This document shows, in pieces, positions 34,673 through 44,185 of a stretch of 64,000 bases of DNA. Below the pieces are notes generated by a model that made no database searches, had not been told where the DNA came from, and was given only the letters and a program-made list of their open reading frames with translations. Origin of the DNA: Bog-532 sp963830385. Lineage in GTDB: Bacteria; Actinomycetota; Actinomycetes; Streptosporangiales; Streptosporangiaceae. The stretch's first letter is position 1. Each line of letters begins with the position of its first letter. Where the stretch lies: the NCBI GenBank assembly GCA_963830385.1, contig CAWHMD010000008.1, forward strand, positions 1,025,105-1,089,104, in the 5' to 3' direction. The position numbers and the translations under genes were made by a program.

Positions 34673-35427
34673 AGCGGCCCGCCCGCTACGTAGATGACCT
34701 GGCCGGACACAAAGCCGGCGCCCTCGCTGACCAGGAACGACACGGTGTGGGCGACGTCCTCGGGCAGGCCCACCCGGCGCACCGGGATGCCGGCCGCGGC
34801 CGCCTTCTTGAACTCCTCGAAGTCCATGCCGACGCGGGCGGCGGTGGCGGCGGTCATGTCGGTGGCGATGAACCCGGGCGCGACCGAGTTGGCGGTGACG
34901 CCGAACTGGCCCAGTTCCTTGGCCAGGGTCTTGGTGAAGCCCTGCAGTCCGGCCTTGGCGGCGGAGTAGTTGACCTGGCCGCGGTTGCCCAGCGCGGAGC
35001 TGGACGAGGTGTTGACGATCCGCCCGTACTTGGCGTCGACCATGTACTTCTGGGCCGCCCGGCTCATCAGGAAGCTGCCCTTGAGGTGGATGTCCAGCAC
35101 GGTGTCCCAGTCGTCGTCGGACATCTTGAACAGCAGGTTGTCGCGCAGCACGCCCGCGTTGTTGACCAGCACGGTGGGGGCGCCGAGCTCGCTGGCCACC
35201 CGGCTCACGGCCGCCTCGACCTGGTCGGTCTTGCTGACGTCGGCACCGACCCCGATGGCCCGGCCGCCCGCGTCGGTGATCTCCTTGACGGTCCCCAGGC
35301 AGGCCTGCTCGTCCAGGTCGAGGACGGCGACGGCCATACCGTCGGCGGCCAGGCGGCGAGCCACGGCCGCCCCGATGCCGCGGCCGGCTCCGGTCACGAT
35401 GGCAACTCGCTGTGTCTCCTGCGACAT
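34666..35427 (-). CDS. SDR-family 3-oxoacyl reductase (FabG-like)
   Basis: 253 residues. AIVTGAGRGIGAAVARRLAA binds NAD(P), VLVNNAGVLRDN is the NNAG motif, and the catalytic set is Ser at about 141-144, Tyr 154 and Lys 158 (QVNYSAAKAGLQGF). The C-terminus VSGQVIYVAGG is typical of FabG-like proteins. With the ACAD pair downstream it probably serves beta-oxidation of an unusual acyl or sterol-derived CoA. A 12-bp palindrome lies about 40 bases upstream of ATG 35427. Confidence 0.92.
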   Translation of the reverse strand: MSQETQRVAIVTGAGRGIGAAVARRLAADGMAVAVLDLDEQACLGTVKEITDAGGRAIGVGADVSKTDQVEAAVSRVASELGAPTVLVNNAGVLRDNLLFKMSDDDWDTVLDIHLKGSFLMSRAAQKYMVDAKYGRIVNTSSSSALGNRGQVNYSAAKAGLQGFTKTLAKELGQFGVTANSVAPGFIATDMTAATAARVGMDFEEFKKAAAAGIPVRRVGLPEDVAHTVSFLVSEGAGFVSGQVIYVAGGPLC

Positions 35428-35464
35428 TCGCGTCCCTCTCCGATCCGGGTGGTCCCTGGTTATC

Positions 35465-35476
35465 TACTGGCCAGTA
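35465..35476. promoter_or_regulatory. TetR-type palindrome before the SDR/ACAD operon
   Basis: TACTGGCCAGTA is a perfect 12-bp palindrome centred 43 bases upstream of the SDR start. The TACT...AGTA form is common for TetR-family fatty-acid and acyl-CoA regulators. The cognate regulator is not identified. Confidence 0.5.
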
Positions 35477-35514
35477 TCTAACGGCCGAACCGCGTTCGGC
35501 TACGCACCCCGGCC

Positions 35515-37197
35515 TCAGCCGCTGGTGCGCTGGAAAACGTAGATGTCACCTTGCTCGAAGATGACCTGGTAGCGGGCGTGGCGGTGCTGGCTGGCCACGA
35601 ACGCGGGGATGTCGGCGGGCTCGGGCTCATAGCCGCTGTCGGTGCCGTCGAACACGATGTACTGGGTGTCGGGGTTGCCGGCGTTGCCGATCCAGAACGT
35701 GTCGGTCCGGTCGGCCAGCGGCGCCAGCAGGTCCAGGGTGGTGGTGACGGTGGCGCCGTCGGGCACGGTGGCGATGGCGGCGCGCATGTCGGCCTGGTGC
35801 GCGCCCAGGTGGTAGGTACTCGGCTGCCACAGGCCGCTCAGCGGGAACTGGAAGATCAGCGCGGCCGCGATGGCCAGCATCGCCACCGCTCCGTGCCGCT
35901 CGATCGTGCTGGTGACGGCGTTACGCCAGACCGTAACCGGGCCGGGCACCGTAGTGCCGCTGGCCGTGGTCACGTTTTCCGCATTTGAATCTGAAAAAGG
36001 CTCATACCCATGGGCGGCCCGCAGCCGTGCGATGGCGTCGACCGCCGCGAGGAACAAGATCGTCATCGCGGTGGCGTTGTAGTGGTACTGGGTGCCCCAG
36101 AAATTGGCGTTCGTGCCCAGGAAACGCAGCGCGATCGACGGCAGCACGATCAGCGCCAGCGGCGACCACAGCGCGATGAACGCGGTCGGCAGCAGCAACA
36201 GCAGCGTGGTCTGCAGCTTGGCCGGCCAGGAGGTGAAAAACTGGCTGACGGTGGTGCCGATGCCGAAGTGGGTGCCGGGGCTGAGCGTGCCGCCGTCACT
36301 CCAGTACTGGTAGTGATGAGCGGGGTTGAAGTGCGGGATGATCACCCCGATGGCCAGCACCGACCAGACGATCCCCCACAGCACCAGGAACTGGCCGCCG
36401 AGCACGGCGCCGCGGACGGACCGGTGCGGCTCCTCCCGCCACAGGCTGGTCACGATCATCAGCACGCCGAGGGCGGCGACGGTGAACCCCTGGTCCTCCT
36501 TGACGAATACCAGCGGCAGCGCCCACAGCACCGAGCTGCGGTAATGCCCGCGGATCAGCGCGGCCATCGAGAAGGCCAGCAGCGGCAGCGCGAACGCGAT
36601 CTCGTGGAAGTCGAAGTCGATCATCTGCTGCAGGCCCCAGGAGAGCCCGTAGGCGGTGCCGATGGCGACGCCTGCCCGGCGTCCCAGCTTCTCGGCCGCC
36701 ACCCAGGTCACCGGGACCACCGACAGCGCGGTCAGCGCGGCCTGGGCCACCAGCAGGGTGATCGGCGTGGGCGCGAGCGCGAAGAACGGCGCGATCAGCG
36801 CGATGATCGGCGAGAAGTGGTCGCCGAGCAGGTTGAATCCGGCCCCGCGGATGTCGGCGACCGGGGCGTGCAGGTGCGCGTACTGCTTGACCTGCTCGGT
36901 GAAGATGCCGAGGTCCCAGGAGGCCGGGTTGAACTGGAGGTACCGGAACAGCGAGAGCGTCAGGTAGACCGCGAACACCAGGCCGGCGATCAGCCAGGGC
37001 GCCCACCAGACGTGACGGCGCTGCCCGCTTCTTGCTGTTATCAGCGACCGGTGGCGGCGGGCGGGCGGCTCGGGCTCGGGTGCCGGGACAGGCTGAGCGG
37101 GCTCGGCCGAGTCCGCCCGGGCGGCCTCAGCGGGCACGCCGGCACGCGCGCTGCCAGGCGCCTCGGCAGCGCCGTCGCCCACCCCGTTCTCCGGCAT
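35515..37197 (-). CDS. DUF2079 polytopic membrane protein (paralogue 2)
   Basis: 560 residues from ATG 37197. After a Pro/Ala/Glu-rich cytosolic tail, the DUF2079 pattern appears: NPASWDLGIFTEQVKQYAHL, FNLLGDHFSPIIALIAPFFA, MIDFDFHEIAFALPLLAFSM and VFVKEDQGFTVAALGVLMIV. It aligns by eye with the protein at 2701-4299. Positions encoded by 37027-37044 (residues SLITAR, just before the first helix) coincide with the 18-bp interspersed motif. The function is unknown; a GT-C-like membrane enzyme is the usual guess. Confidence 0.8.
   Translation of the reverse strand: MPENGVGDGAAEAPGSARAGVPAEAARADSAEPAQPVPAPEPEPPARRHRSLITARSGQRRHVWWAPWLIAGLVFAVYLTLSLFRYLQFNPASWDLGIFTEQVKQYAHLHAPVADIRGAGFNLLGDHFSPIIALIAPFFALAPTPITLLVAQAALTALSVVPVTWVAAEKLGRRAGVAIGTAYGLSWGLQQMIDFDFHEIAFALPLLAFSMAALIRGHYRSSVLWALPLVFVKEDQGFTVAALGVLMIVTSLWREEPHRSVRGAVLGGQFLVLWGIVWSVLAIGVIIPHFNPAHHYQYWSDGGTLSPGTHFGIGTTVSQFFTSWPAKLQTTLLLLLPTAFIALWSPLALIVLPSIALRFLGTNANFWGTQYHYNATAMTILFLAAVDAIARLRAAHGYEPFSDSNAENVTTASGTTVPGPVTVWRNAVTSTIERHGAVAMLAIAAALIFQFPLSGLWQPSTYHLGAHQADMRAAIATVPDGATVTTTLDLLAPLADRTDTFWIGNAGNPDTQYIVFDGTDSGYEPEPADIPAFVASQHRHARYQVIFEQGDIYVFQRTSG
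37027..37044 (+). repeat. 18-bp interspersed motif, copy 3, inside a coding region
   Basis: GCTTCTTGCTGTTATCAG, identical to the copies at 10126 and 10566. Here it falls within the DUF2079 gene, in frame, encoding residues of the cytosolic N-terminus. Confidence 0.8.
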
Positions 37198-37237
37198 CGC
37201 ACGCAGCCTACACGCGCGGAGCCGGGCCGCCGAGCGG

Positions 37238-37840
37238 TCAGGCGCGGCCCGGGTCCGGCCCGGCCGCGTCGAGCAGGGCAGCGGCCGCGGCGCGGGCCCG
37301 GCCGGCCGCCTCCAGGTCGCGGTCGATCCGCGCGGCCCAGTTGACCCCGTCGTAGAGCAGGTGCAGCTGGGCACCCAGGGTGGCCGGGTCGGCAGCGCCG
37401 GCGTCGCGCGCCAGGTCGGTGAACAGGCTCCGGGTCCAGGCCCGGTACTCCTGGGTGACCTGCTCGGCCACGCTGCCGCGGCTGGACTCGGCGGTGGCGT
37501 TGGCGAACGCGCAGCCGTGGTAGCCGGGCTGGGCGATCGTGTCGCCGAGGACGTCGAACACGCCCAGCAGCCGGTCGCGCGGGTTGTCGTAGCGGGTCAG
37601 CCACTCGGTGATGTGGGTCCGGCGCTGGTCGTACTTCCGGTTCAGGTAGGCCCGGACGAGCTCGTCCTTGCTGCCGAAGGTGCTGTACAGCGACGCCTTG
37701 GCCACGCCGGCCTGCTCGATCACACGGTCGATGCCGACGATGTGGATGCCTTCTTTGTAGAAGAGCTCCTCCGCCGCGTCGAGCAGCCGCTCCCGGGCCG
37801 GCGGCCGCCGGGCCGTGCCCGGGTCAGTAACAGTGCTCAT
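37238..37840 (-). CDS. TetR-family regulator divergent from an MFS gene
   Basis: 200 residues. RERLLDAAEELFYKEGIHIV, DRVIEQAGVAKASLYSTFGS and KDELVRAYLNRKYD form the DNA-binding domain; the C-terminus (GYHGCAFANATAESSRGS) resembles TetR_C regulators of efflux pumps. It faces the MFS gene across an 82-bp gap that holds two near-identical operator-like sequences. It likely represses itself and the transporter until the exported compound binds. Confidence 0.92.
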   Translation of the reverse strand: MSTVTDPGTARRPPARERLLDAAEELFYKEGIHIVGIDRVIEQAGVAKASLYSTFGSKDELVRAYLNRKYDQRRTHITEWLTRYDNPRDRLLGVFDVLGDTIAQPGYHGCAFANATAESSRGSVAEQVTQEYRAWTRSLFTDLARDAGAADPATLGAQLHLLYDGVNWAARIDRDLEAAGRARAAAAALLDAAGPDPGRA

Positions 37841-37854
37841 GGACTTGACAATAC

Positions 37855-37900
37855 CAGACCGGTCTGTCTACTTTAAAGAGGTATCAGACAGACCTGTCTG
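37855..37900. promoter_or_regulatory. Two operator-like palindromes between tetR and MFS
   Basis: CAGACCGGTCTG (37855-37866) is a perfect palindrome. CAGACAGACCTGTCTG (37885-37900) is an inverted repeat with a 2-base spacer. Read as AGACCGGTCTGTCT and, on the other strand, AGACAGGTCTGTCT, they agree at 13 of 14 positions. Each lies close to one of the two divergent starts, the usual layout for TetR control of efflux. Confidence 0.75.
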
Positions 37901-37922
37901 TTCTCATGAAGGGGTGTTCCTC

Positions 37923-39215
37923 TTGACGGCTCAGCTGACGACGCCGGGACGGCACGCGGCAGCACGGCAACGGCGGCTGCCTCGGCCGGTCGCGTTCTAT
38001 CTGCTGGCATCGATCATCGTGGCGTTCCTGGCCGGGTCGAGCGCGCCGACGCCGCTGTACGCGGTGTACGCGTCCCGGTGGGACTTCTCCCCCATCACCA
38101 CCACGATCGTGTTCGGGGTGTACGCGCTGGCCGTGCTGACCGCGCTGCTGACCGTGGGCCGGCTCTCGGACCACGTGGGGCGGCGGCCGGTGCTGCTGGC
38201 CGCGCTGGCGGTGCAGGCCGCCACCATGATCGTGTTCATCACCGCCGACGGGGTGCCGCAGCTGCTGGTGGCGCGGATCATCCAGGGCCTGTCGACCGGC
38301 GCGGCGGCGGGCGCGATCGGCGCGGGCATGCTCGACCTGAACAAGACCCGGGGCACGATCGCCAACGCGGTCGCCCCGATCACCGGCACCGCGTCCGGCG
38401 CGCTCGGCTCCGGGCTGCTGGTGCAGTACCTGCCGCAGCCCACCCACCTGGTGTACCTGGTGCTGCTCGGGGTGTTCGTGCTCCAGGCGGCGGGCGTGCT
38501 GCTGATGCCGGAGACGTCCAGCCCGGCTCCGGGCGCGCTGGCCTCGCTGCGGCCCCAGTTCGCGGTGCCCGGTCCGGTCCGGCGGCCGCTGATGTTCGCG
38601 GTGCCCGCGCTGGTCGCGGTCTGGGCGATGGCCGGCCTGTACGGGGCGCTGGGGCCGGCGCTGGTCAAGCTGGTCTCCGGTTCCGGCTCGATCGTGCTCG
38701 GCGGCCTGTCCCTGTTCGTGCTGGCCGCCAGCGGGGCGGTGGCCGTGCTGGTGCTCCAGCGCCAGGGTGCCCGGTCGCTCATGCTCACCGGCGGCGTCGC
38801 CCTGCTGGCCGGGGTCGCGCTGACCCTGCTGGCGGTGGAGGCCCGGTCGACGGCCTGGTTCTTCGTGGGGACCGCGGTCGCCGGGATCGGCTTCGGCGGC
38901 GCGTTCCAGGGCGCGATCCGCTCGGTGGTGCCGCTGGCCGCCCCGCACCAGCGGGCCGGGGTGCTGTCGGTCGTCTACGTGGTGTCCTACCTGGCGATGG
39001 GCCTGCCCGCGGTGATCGCCGGCTTCCTGCTGGTGCACGAGGGCAACCTGGTCTCCACCGCGGTCCAGTACGGCGTGGCGGTCATGGTGCTGGCGGCGGT
39101 GGCCCTGCTGGGCGCGATCCGGCCGCCCCGGGCGGCCGCCGACCCGCGGCCGGAGATCGTCCGCGACATCGAGCCGGACTCGGCCCGGGAGATGCGCACG
39201 GCGCAGCGGGCCTAA
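37923..39215 (+). CDS. MFS efflux transporter
   Basis: About 430 residues with twelve predicted membrane helices. VAFYLLASIIVAFLAGSSAP, LTVGRLSDHVGRRPVLLAAL (A motif) and ITGTASGALGSGLLVQYLP are visible. TTG 37923 is chosen because GAAGGGG lies 9 bases upstream; GTG 37914 is the alternative. The divergent TetR gene with paired operators suggests inducible drug or metabolite export. The stop codon overlaps the stop of the next, convergent TetR gene by two bases. Confidence 0.85.
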   Translation: MTAQLTTPGRHAAARQRRLPRPVAFYLLASIIVAFLAGSSAPTPLYAVYASRWDFSPITTTIVFGVYALAVLTALLTVGRLSDHVGRRPVLLAALAVQAATMIVFITADGVPQLLVARIIQGLSTGAAAGAIGAGMLDLNKTRGTIANAVAPITGTASGALGSGLLVQYLPQPTHLVYLVLLGVFVLQAAGVLLMPETSSPAPGALASLRPQFAVPGPVRRPLMFAVPALVAVWAMAGLYGALGPALVKLVSGSGSIVLGGLSLFVLAASGAVAVLVLQRQGARSLMLTGGVALLAGVALTLLAVEARSTAWFFVGTAVAGIGFGGAFQGAIRSVVPLAAPHQRAGVLSVVYVVSYLAMGLPAVIAGFLLVHEGNLVSTAVQYGVAVMVLAAVALLGAIRPPRAAADPRPEIVRDIEPDSAREMRTAQRA

Positions 39216-39871
39216 CGGCTGGCTGAGCTGAGGCCCCGGCCGAGGATCGACACCATCTCCCGCAGCCGGGCTTCCAGGTCGAAGGGGGCGGGCTCGGCCC
39301 TGATCCACTCGGTCAGGATCGCGAAGTAGCCGGTGGCCACCAGCAGGCCGGACAGGTCCGGGTCGACGTCGGCCCGGACCTGTCCGGCGTCCCGGGCCGA
39401 GCTGATGAACGTGGCCAGCTCGGCCCCCAGCGGGGGGCTGCTGAGCACGTTGGTGGAGTGGACGGCCGCCCCCATCAGCGCCACCGTCTCGGCCCGGGTG
39501 CGGGTGCTCAGCCGGGCCAGCTCGGCCATGTAGCGGTTGAGGATCTCCGGCAGCGGGTGGCCGTCCAGGTGCTCGGCCCGCACGGCGGCCAGCGCGTACT
39601 GGCGCCGGCCGGCCGACCACTCGTCCAGGAACGCGGTCTTGCGCTGAAAGTAGTTGAACACCGTGGCCCGGGCCACGTCGGCCCGGTCGGCGATCTCGTC
39701 CATGGTGGTGGCGTCGAAGCCACGCTCGATGAACAGCTCGATGGCGGCCCGGAAGACCCGCTGCCGGCCCTCGGCGCGCCGCCGGGACCGCCGGTCGGGA
39801 GCGGGGTCCGTCACCAGCGAGATGGCGGCGGACGGTCCGGGTGCGGGTTCAGAACGGGGCACGGAACCCAA
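39212..39871 (-). CDS. TetR-family regulator of the adjacent catabolic cluster
   Basis: 219 residues from TTG 39871, which has GGAGG about 8 bases upstream. RVFRAAIELFIERGFDATTM, DEIADRADVARATVFNYFQR and KTAFLDEWSAGRRQ form the HTH domain. It is divergent from the fumarylacetoacetate-hydrolase gene with about 126 bases between starts. The gap holds TCTTGACGC repeats and an AT-rich patch, but no clear palindrome was found. Confidence 0.85.
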   Translation of the reverse strand: MGSVPRSEPAPGPSAAISLVTDPAPDRRSRRRAEGRQRVFRAAIELFIERGFDATTMDEIADRADVARATVFNYFQRKTAFLDEWSAGRRQYALAAVRAEHLDGHPLPEILNRYMAELARLSTRTRAETVALMGAAVHSTNVLSSPPLGAELATFISSARDAGQVRADVDPDLSGLLVATGYFAILTEWIRAEPAPFDLEARLREMVSILGRGLSSASR

Positions 39872-39997
39872 GTACACCACCTCCGCGATCGGGTCTTGAC
39901 GCCCGGCCCAGATGGGGTCTTGACGCGCGGCCGGGCCGGGCTTAGGTTTCGGGTAAATCTTGGACTTAAGTCTAAGAGTATATCTGAGTCTATGTAG

Positions 39998-41073
39998 GTG
40001 ATCCGCGTGCGTCTGGTTACTTTCAGCGACGACAGTTCCTCGGCGCGGTTCGGGGTGCTGCACGGCGACACGGTCGTCGACCCCGACCTGGTGCTGGCCC
40101 TGGACCGGGTGCTGCGCGCCCGGGGCAGCGCCGGCGTGCCCGAGCTCAGCGCCGAGCGGGAGCCGCTGGTGGCCCGCGAGATGGTGGCCTTCTTCGAGAG
40201 CGGGGCCGACGGCCGCGCCCGGGCCACCCAGGCGCTCGCGCTTTCCGACCACTACCGCCAGCTCGGCGTCGACCTGCGCGGCCCGGACGGCGTGCGGGCG
40301 GTGCAGCCGCTTTCGGCGGTCCGGCTGCGGCACCGGTTCCCCGGCCGCGCCGCATCCGCGACTACCTCACCTACACCGAGCACGCGGCCGGGGCCGGGCT
40401 GGCGGTGCCGCCGGCGTTCGCGGCCATGCCGATCTGCTACAAGGCCAACGTCGAGACCATCGTCGGCCCCGGCGAGCCGTTGCTCTGGCCGTCCTACACG
40501 AGCCAGCTCGACTTCGAGCTGGAGCTGGGCTTCTTCTCGGGCGGCGGCGGCCGTGACCTGACCCCGGCGGAGGCGGCCGGCCGGATCGCCGGAGTGACGA
40601 TCTTCAACGACGTGAGCGCCCGCGACATCCAGATGTTCGAGATGAGCCTGACCATCGGGCCGTCCAAGGGCAAGGACTTCTGCACGGCCATGGGCCCGTG
40701 CGTGCTGACCATGGACGAGGTCGACGAGTGGTCAGTGGCGATGACGGCCAGCGTCAACGGCGAGGTCTGGGCCTCCGGCACCACCAAGGACCGGCAGTTC
40801 TCGTTCGCCGAGGTGCTGGCCTGGGCCTCGCTGGACGAGGACGTGTACCCGGGTGAGTTCTTCGCCCTCGGCACCGTGGGCGGCGGCTGCGGCCTGGAGC
40901 TGGACCGCTGGATCCGGCCCGGGGACGTGGTCGAGCTGGAGGCGGCCGGGGTGGGCGTGCTGCGCAACCCGGTCGGCCAGCCGAGCGCGCGGCCCGATGG
41001 CGCCGGGGTGCCCAGCTACCACGGGTCCCCCGAGGTCCATGTCCGCCACGGTCACGGCGGGGACGAGTCATGA
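39998..41073 (+). pseudogene. Fumarylacetoacetate hydrolase-family protein, single frameshift
   Basis: The N-terminal part (GTG 39998, RLVTFSDDSSSARFGVLHGD) and the C-terminal part (IRDYLTYTEHAAGAGLAVPP, QLDFELELGFF, TIFNDVSARDIQ, GPSKGKDFCTAMGPCVLTMD) lie in two frames. Adding one G near 40328-40331 (CTGCGGCACC) gives a continuous protein of about 358 residues with the metal ligands of the FAH fold. Enzymes of this type hydrolyse C-C bonds or decarboxylate in aromatic and sugar-acid catabolism. It starts the MFS/MBL cluster; the stop overlaps the MFS start. If the shift is real, the enzyme is lost. Confidence 0.75.
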
Positions 41074-42355
41074 CCGCCGCGGTCGCGGGCCGGAGGGGCG
41101 AGACCCGCTGGCTGATGCTGGCCATCATCAGCCTGGGCTTCATCGCCCTCACCCTGAACTGGTTCGACGCGGCCACCGCGTTCCCGCTCATCGGGGCCGA
41201 GTTCAAGGTCGGGCTGCCGTCGCTGAGCTACCTGATCTCGCTGTTCATCGTGGGCTACGGCCTGGCCCACATCCCCGGCGGCATGCTGGCCACCGCCATC
41301 GGCATGAAGCGGACCCTGGTCATCGGCCTGGCCGTGCAGGGCGTGGCCGGGGTGATGTCCGGGCTGTCCTACTCCTATCTGGAGCTGGAGTGGTTCCGGC
41401 TGCTGAGCGGGATCGGCGGCTCGGTGTTCATCGCGGTGGCGTTCGCCGCCGTCATCGTCTGGTTCCAGCACAACCAGGTCACGCTGGCGCTGGGCATCTC
41501 CGGCGGGGCGGCGTTCAGCGCCGGGGCCGCGTTCGCGCTGTACATCTGGATCTACCTGCAGAACGCCACCAGCTGGCACACCTCGCTGGTCCTGGCCGGG
41601 GTGTTCGAGCTGGTCATCGCCGCGGTGACGCTGGCCTGGTTCCGGCTGCCGGAGGGCACCGGGGTGCTGGGCGGGTCGCGTGTCGAGAAGCAGGCGCTGG
41701 CGGCCGCGGTCGGCCGCCGTGACCTGTGGATCTACGGCCTGGCGCTGCTCGGCGGGTACGGCGCCTACTTCACCACCAGCCAGCTGTTCACCACCTACGC
41801 CACCACCCAACGGCATTTCAACCCGTCGCTCGGCGGGTTGCTGTCGGCGCTGATCGTGCTGGCCGGGGTGCCGGGCAGCGTGCTCGGCGGCTACTGGGCC
41901 GACCGCGGCCGCAACCTGAAGGCGTTCGTGGTCGGGTCCCTGCTCATCTGCGCGATCTGCCTGGCGCTGATCCCGGTCGTGCCGACCGGCGGGCTGTGGG
42001 TGGTCGGCATCGTCATCGGGTTCTTCCTGATCTTCGGGTTCGCGGCCTGGTCGTCGGTGCCCGAACGGGTCAGCGGGATCCGGCACGAGTACATCGGCAC
42101 CGCGACCGGGCTGATGCTCACGCTGGCGGCGGTGGGCGGGTTCTTCATCCCGATCCTGTTCGGCCACCTCGTCCCGGCCACCAGTTACCGGACCGGCTGG
42201 CTGACCCTGGCCGGGCTGACCGTGGTGTTCGCGCTGATCGGAATGTTCGGGCGTAACCCGGCGGCCGTAGTGGCGGGCGGGGCGGCGCGTAGTGAGGCGC
42301 CGGGTGGTACGGCGCCGACACCGGAACTTGCCCAGCCCTCGGAAGGAGAATGGAT

Positions 42356-42359
<4 letters not shown>
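41070..42359 (+). CDS. MFS transporter of the catabolic cluster
   Basis: 429 residues, twelve helices. LAIISLGFIALTLNWFDAAT, LPSLSYLISLFIVGYGLAHI and GSVLGGYWADRGRNLKAFVV fit MFS carriers for organic anions. The start overlaps the hydrolase stop and its own stop overlaps the next start (ATGA both times), so the three genes are translationally coupled. Uptake of the acid later cleaved by the neighbouring hydrolases is a reasonable inference. Confidence 0.88.
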
Positions 42360-43303
<944 letters not shown>

Positions 43304-43339
43304 CAGGATTACCGGCCGGAACCTTTTCTCATAAAAGCG

Positions 43340-44185
43340 TTACTTGAGCAGGAGTCGGCGGATCCGGCGGCTGGCCACGTACAGCCCGGCCAGGCCCAGG
43401 GCGGCCAGGTAGGCGGCGTTGCCCAGCATGGCCGGCCCCGGATCCCCGAACGCCAGGCCGCGCAGCAGGTCCACTGCCTGGTACAGCGGCGTGCACTCGA
43501 CCACGAGCTGCAGCGGCCGCGGGTACACCGCGAGCGGGAAGAACGTGGTGGAGAACAAGAACATCGGCAGCGTGGCCAAGATGACGAAGTCGAAGTCCTT
43601 CCAGCTGCGCATGTAGGTGGTGGCGGCCATCCCGACGCCGGCGAACGCGAAGCTGACCAGCAGCGCGGCCGGCAGTGCGAGGATCAGCCAGGGCGTGTCG
43701 GCCAGGCCCATGACCGCCAGCACGACCAGGAACAGCACCGCGTACATCGCCCCGCGGCTCAGCGCCCAGGTCACCTCGCCCAGCGCCACGTCCCCCGGCC
43801 CGAGCGGGGTGGACAGGGCGGCGTCATAGACCTTGGCGTACTTGATCTTGTGGAACACGTTGAACGTGGAGTCGTAGACCGCGCCGTTCATGGCCGAGGT
43901 GGCCAGCAGCGCGGGCGCCACGAACTCGGTGTAGCCGACCGGCCGGCCGCCGGGCCCGTTCACCGTCCCGACCAGGTGACCGAGGCCGACCCGGACCGAC
44001 AGCAGGTAGAACAGCGGCTCGAGGATGCCGGTCACCAGCAGGATCCACAGGTGCCGGTAGGCGCGGGCGTTCCGCTCGACCAGTGACAGGCCGGCCCGGC
44101 CGGGCAGGCCCGGCAAGGGGAGCCACTGGAGCTGGGCGCTGGGGCCGCCAGGATGGCCGGCGGCCGGGGCCTGGGCGCTACTCAT
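43340..44185 (-). CDS. ABC-2 type permease (NodJ-like), second subunit
   Basis: 281 residues, six helices. YRHLWILLVTGILEPLFYLL, VAPALLATSAMNGAVYDSTF, NVFHKIKYAKVYDAALSTPL and FDFVILATLPMFLFSTTFFP belong to the NodJ/DrrB type of ABC-2 permease. ATG 44185 overlaps the stop of the preceding permease gene by 8 bases. With the next two genes it forms an exporter. Confidence 0.9.
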   Translation of the reverse strand: MSSAQAPAAGHPGGPSAQLQWLPLPGLPGRAGLSLVERNARAYRHLWILLVTGILEPLFYLLSVRVGLGHLVGTVNGPGGRPVGYTEFVAPALLATSAMNGAVYDSTFNVFHKIKYAKVYDAALSTPLGPGDVALGEVTWALSRGAMYAVLFLVVLAVMGLADTPWLILALPAALLVSFAFAGVGMAATTYMRSWKDFDFVILATLPMFLFSTTFFPLAVYPRPLQLVVECTPLYQAVDLLRGLAFGDPGPAMLGNAAYLAALGLAGLYVASRRIRRLLLK

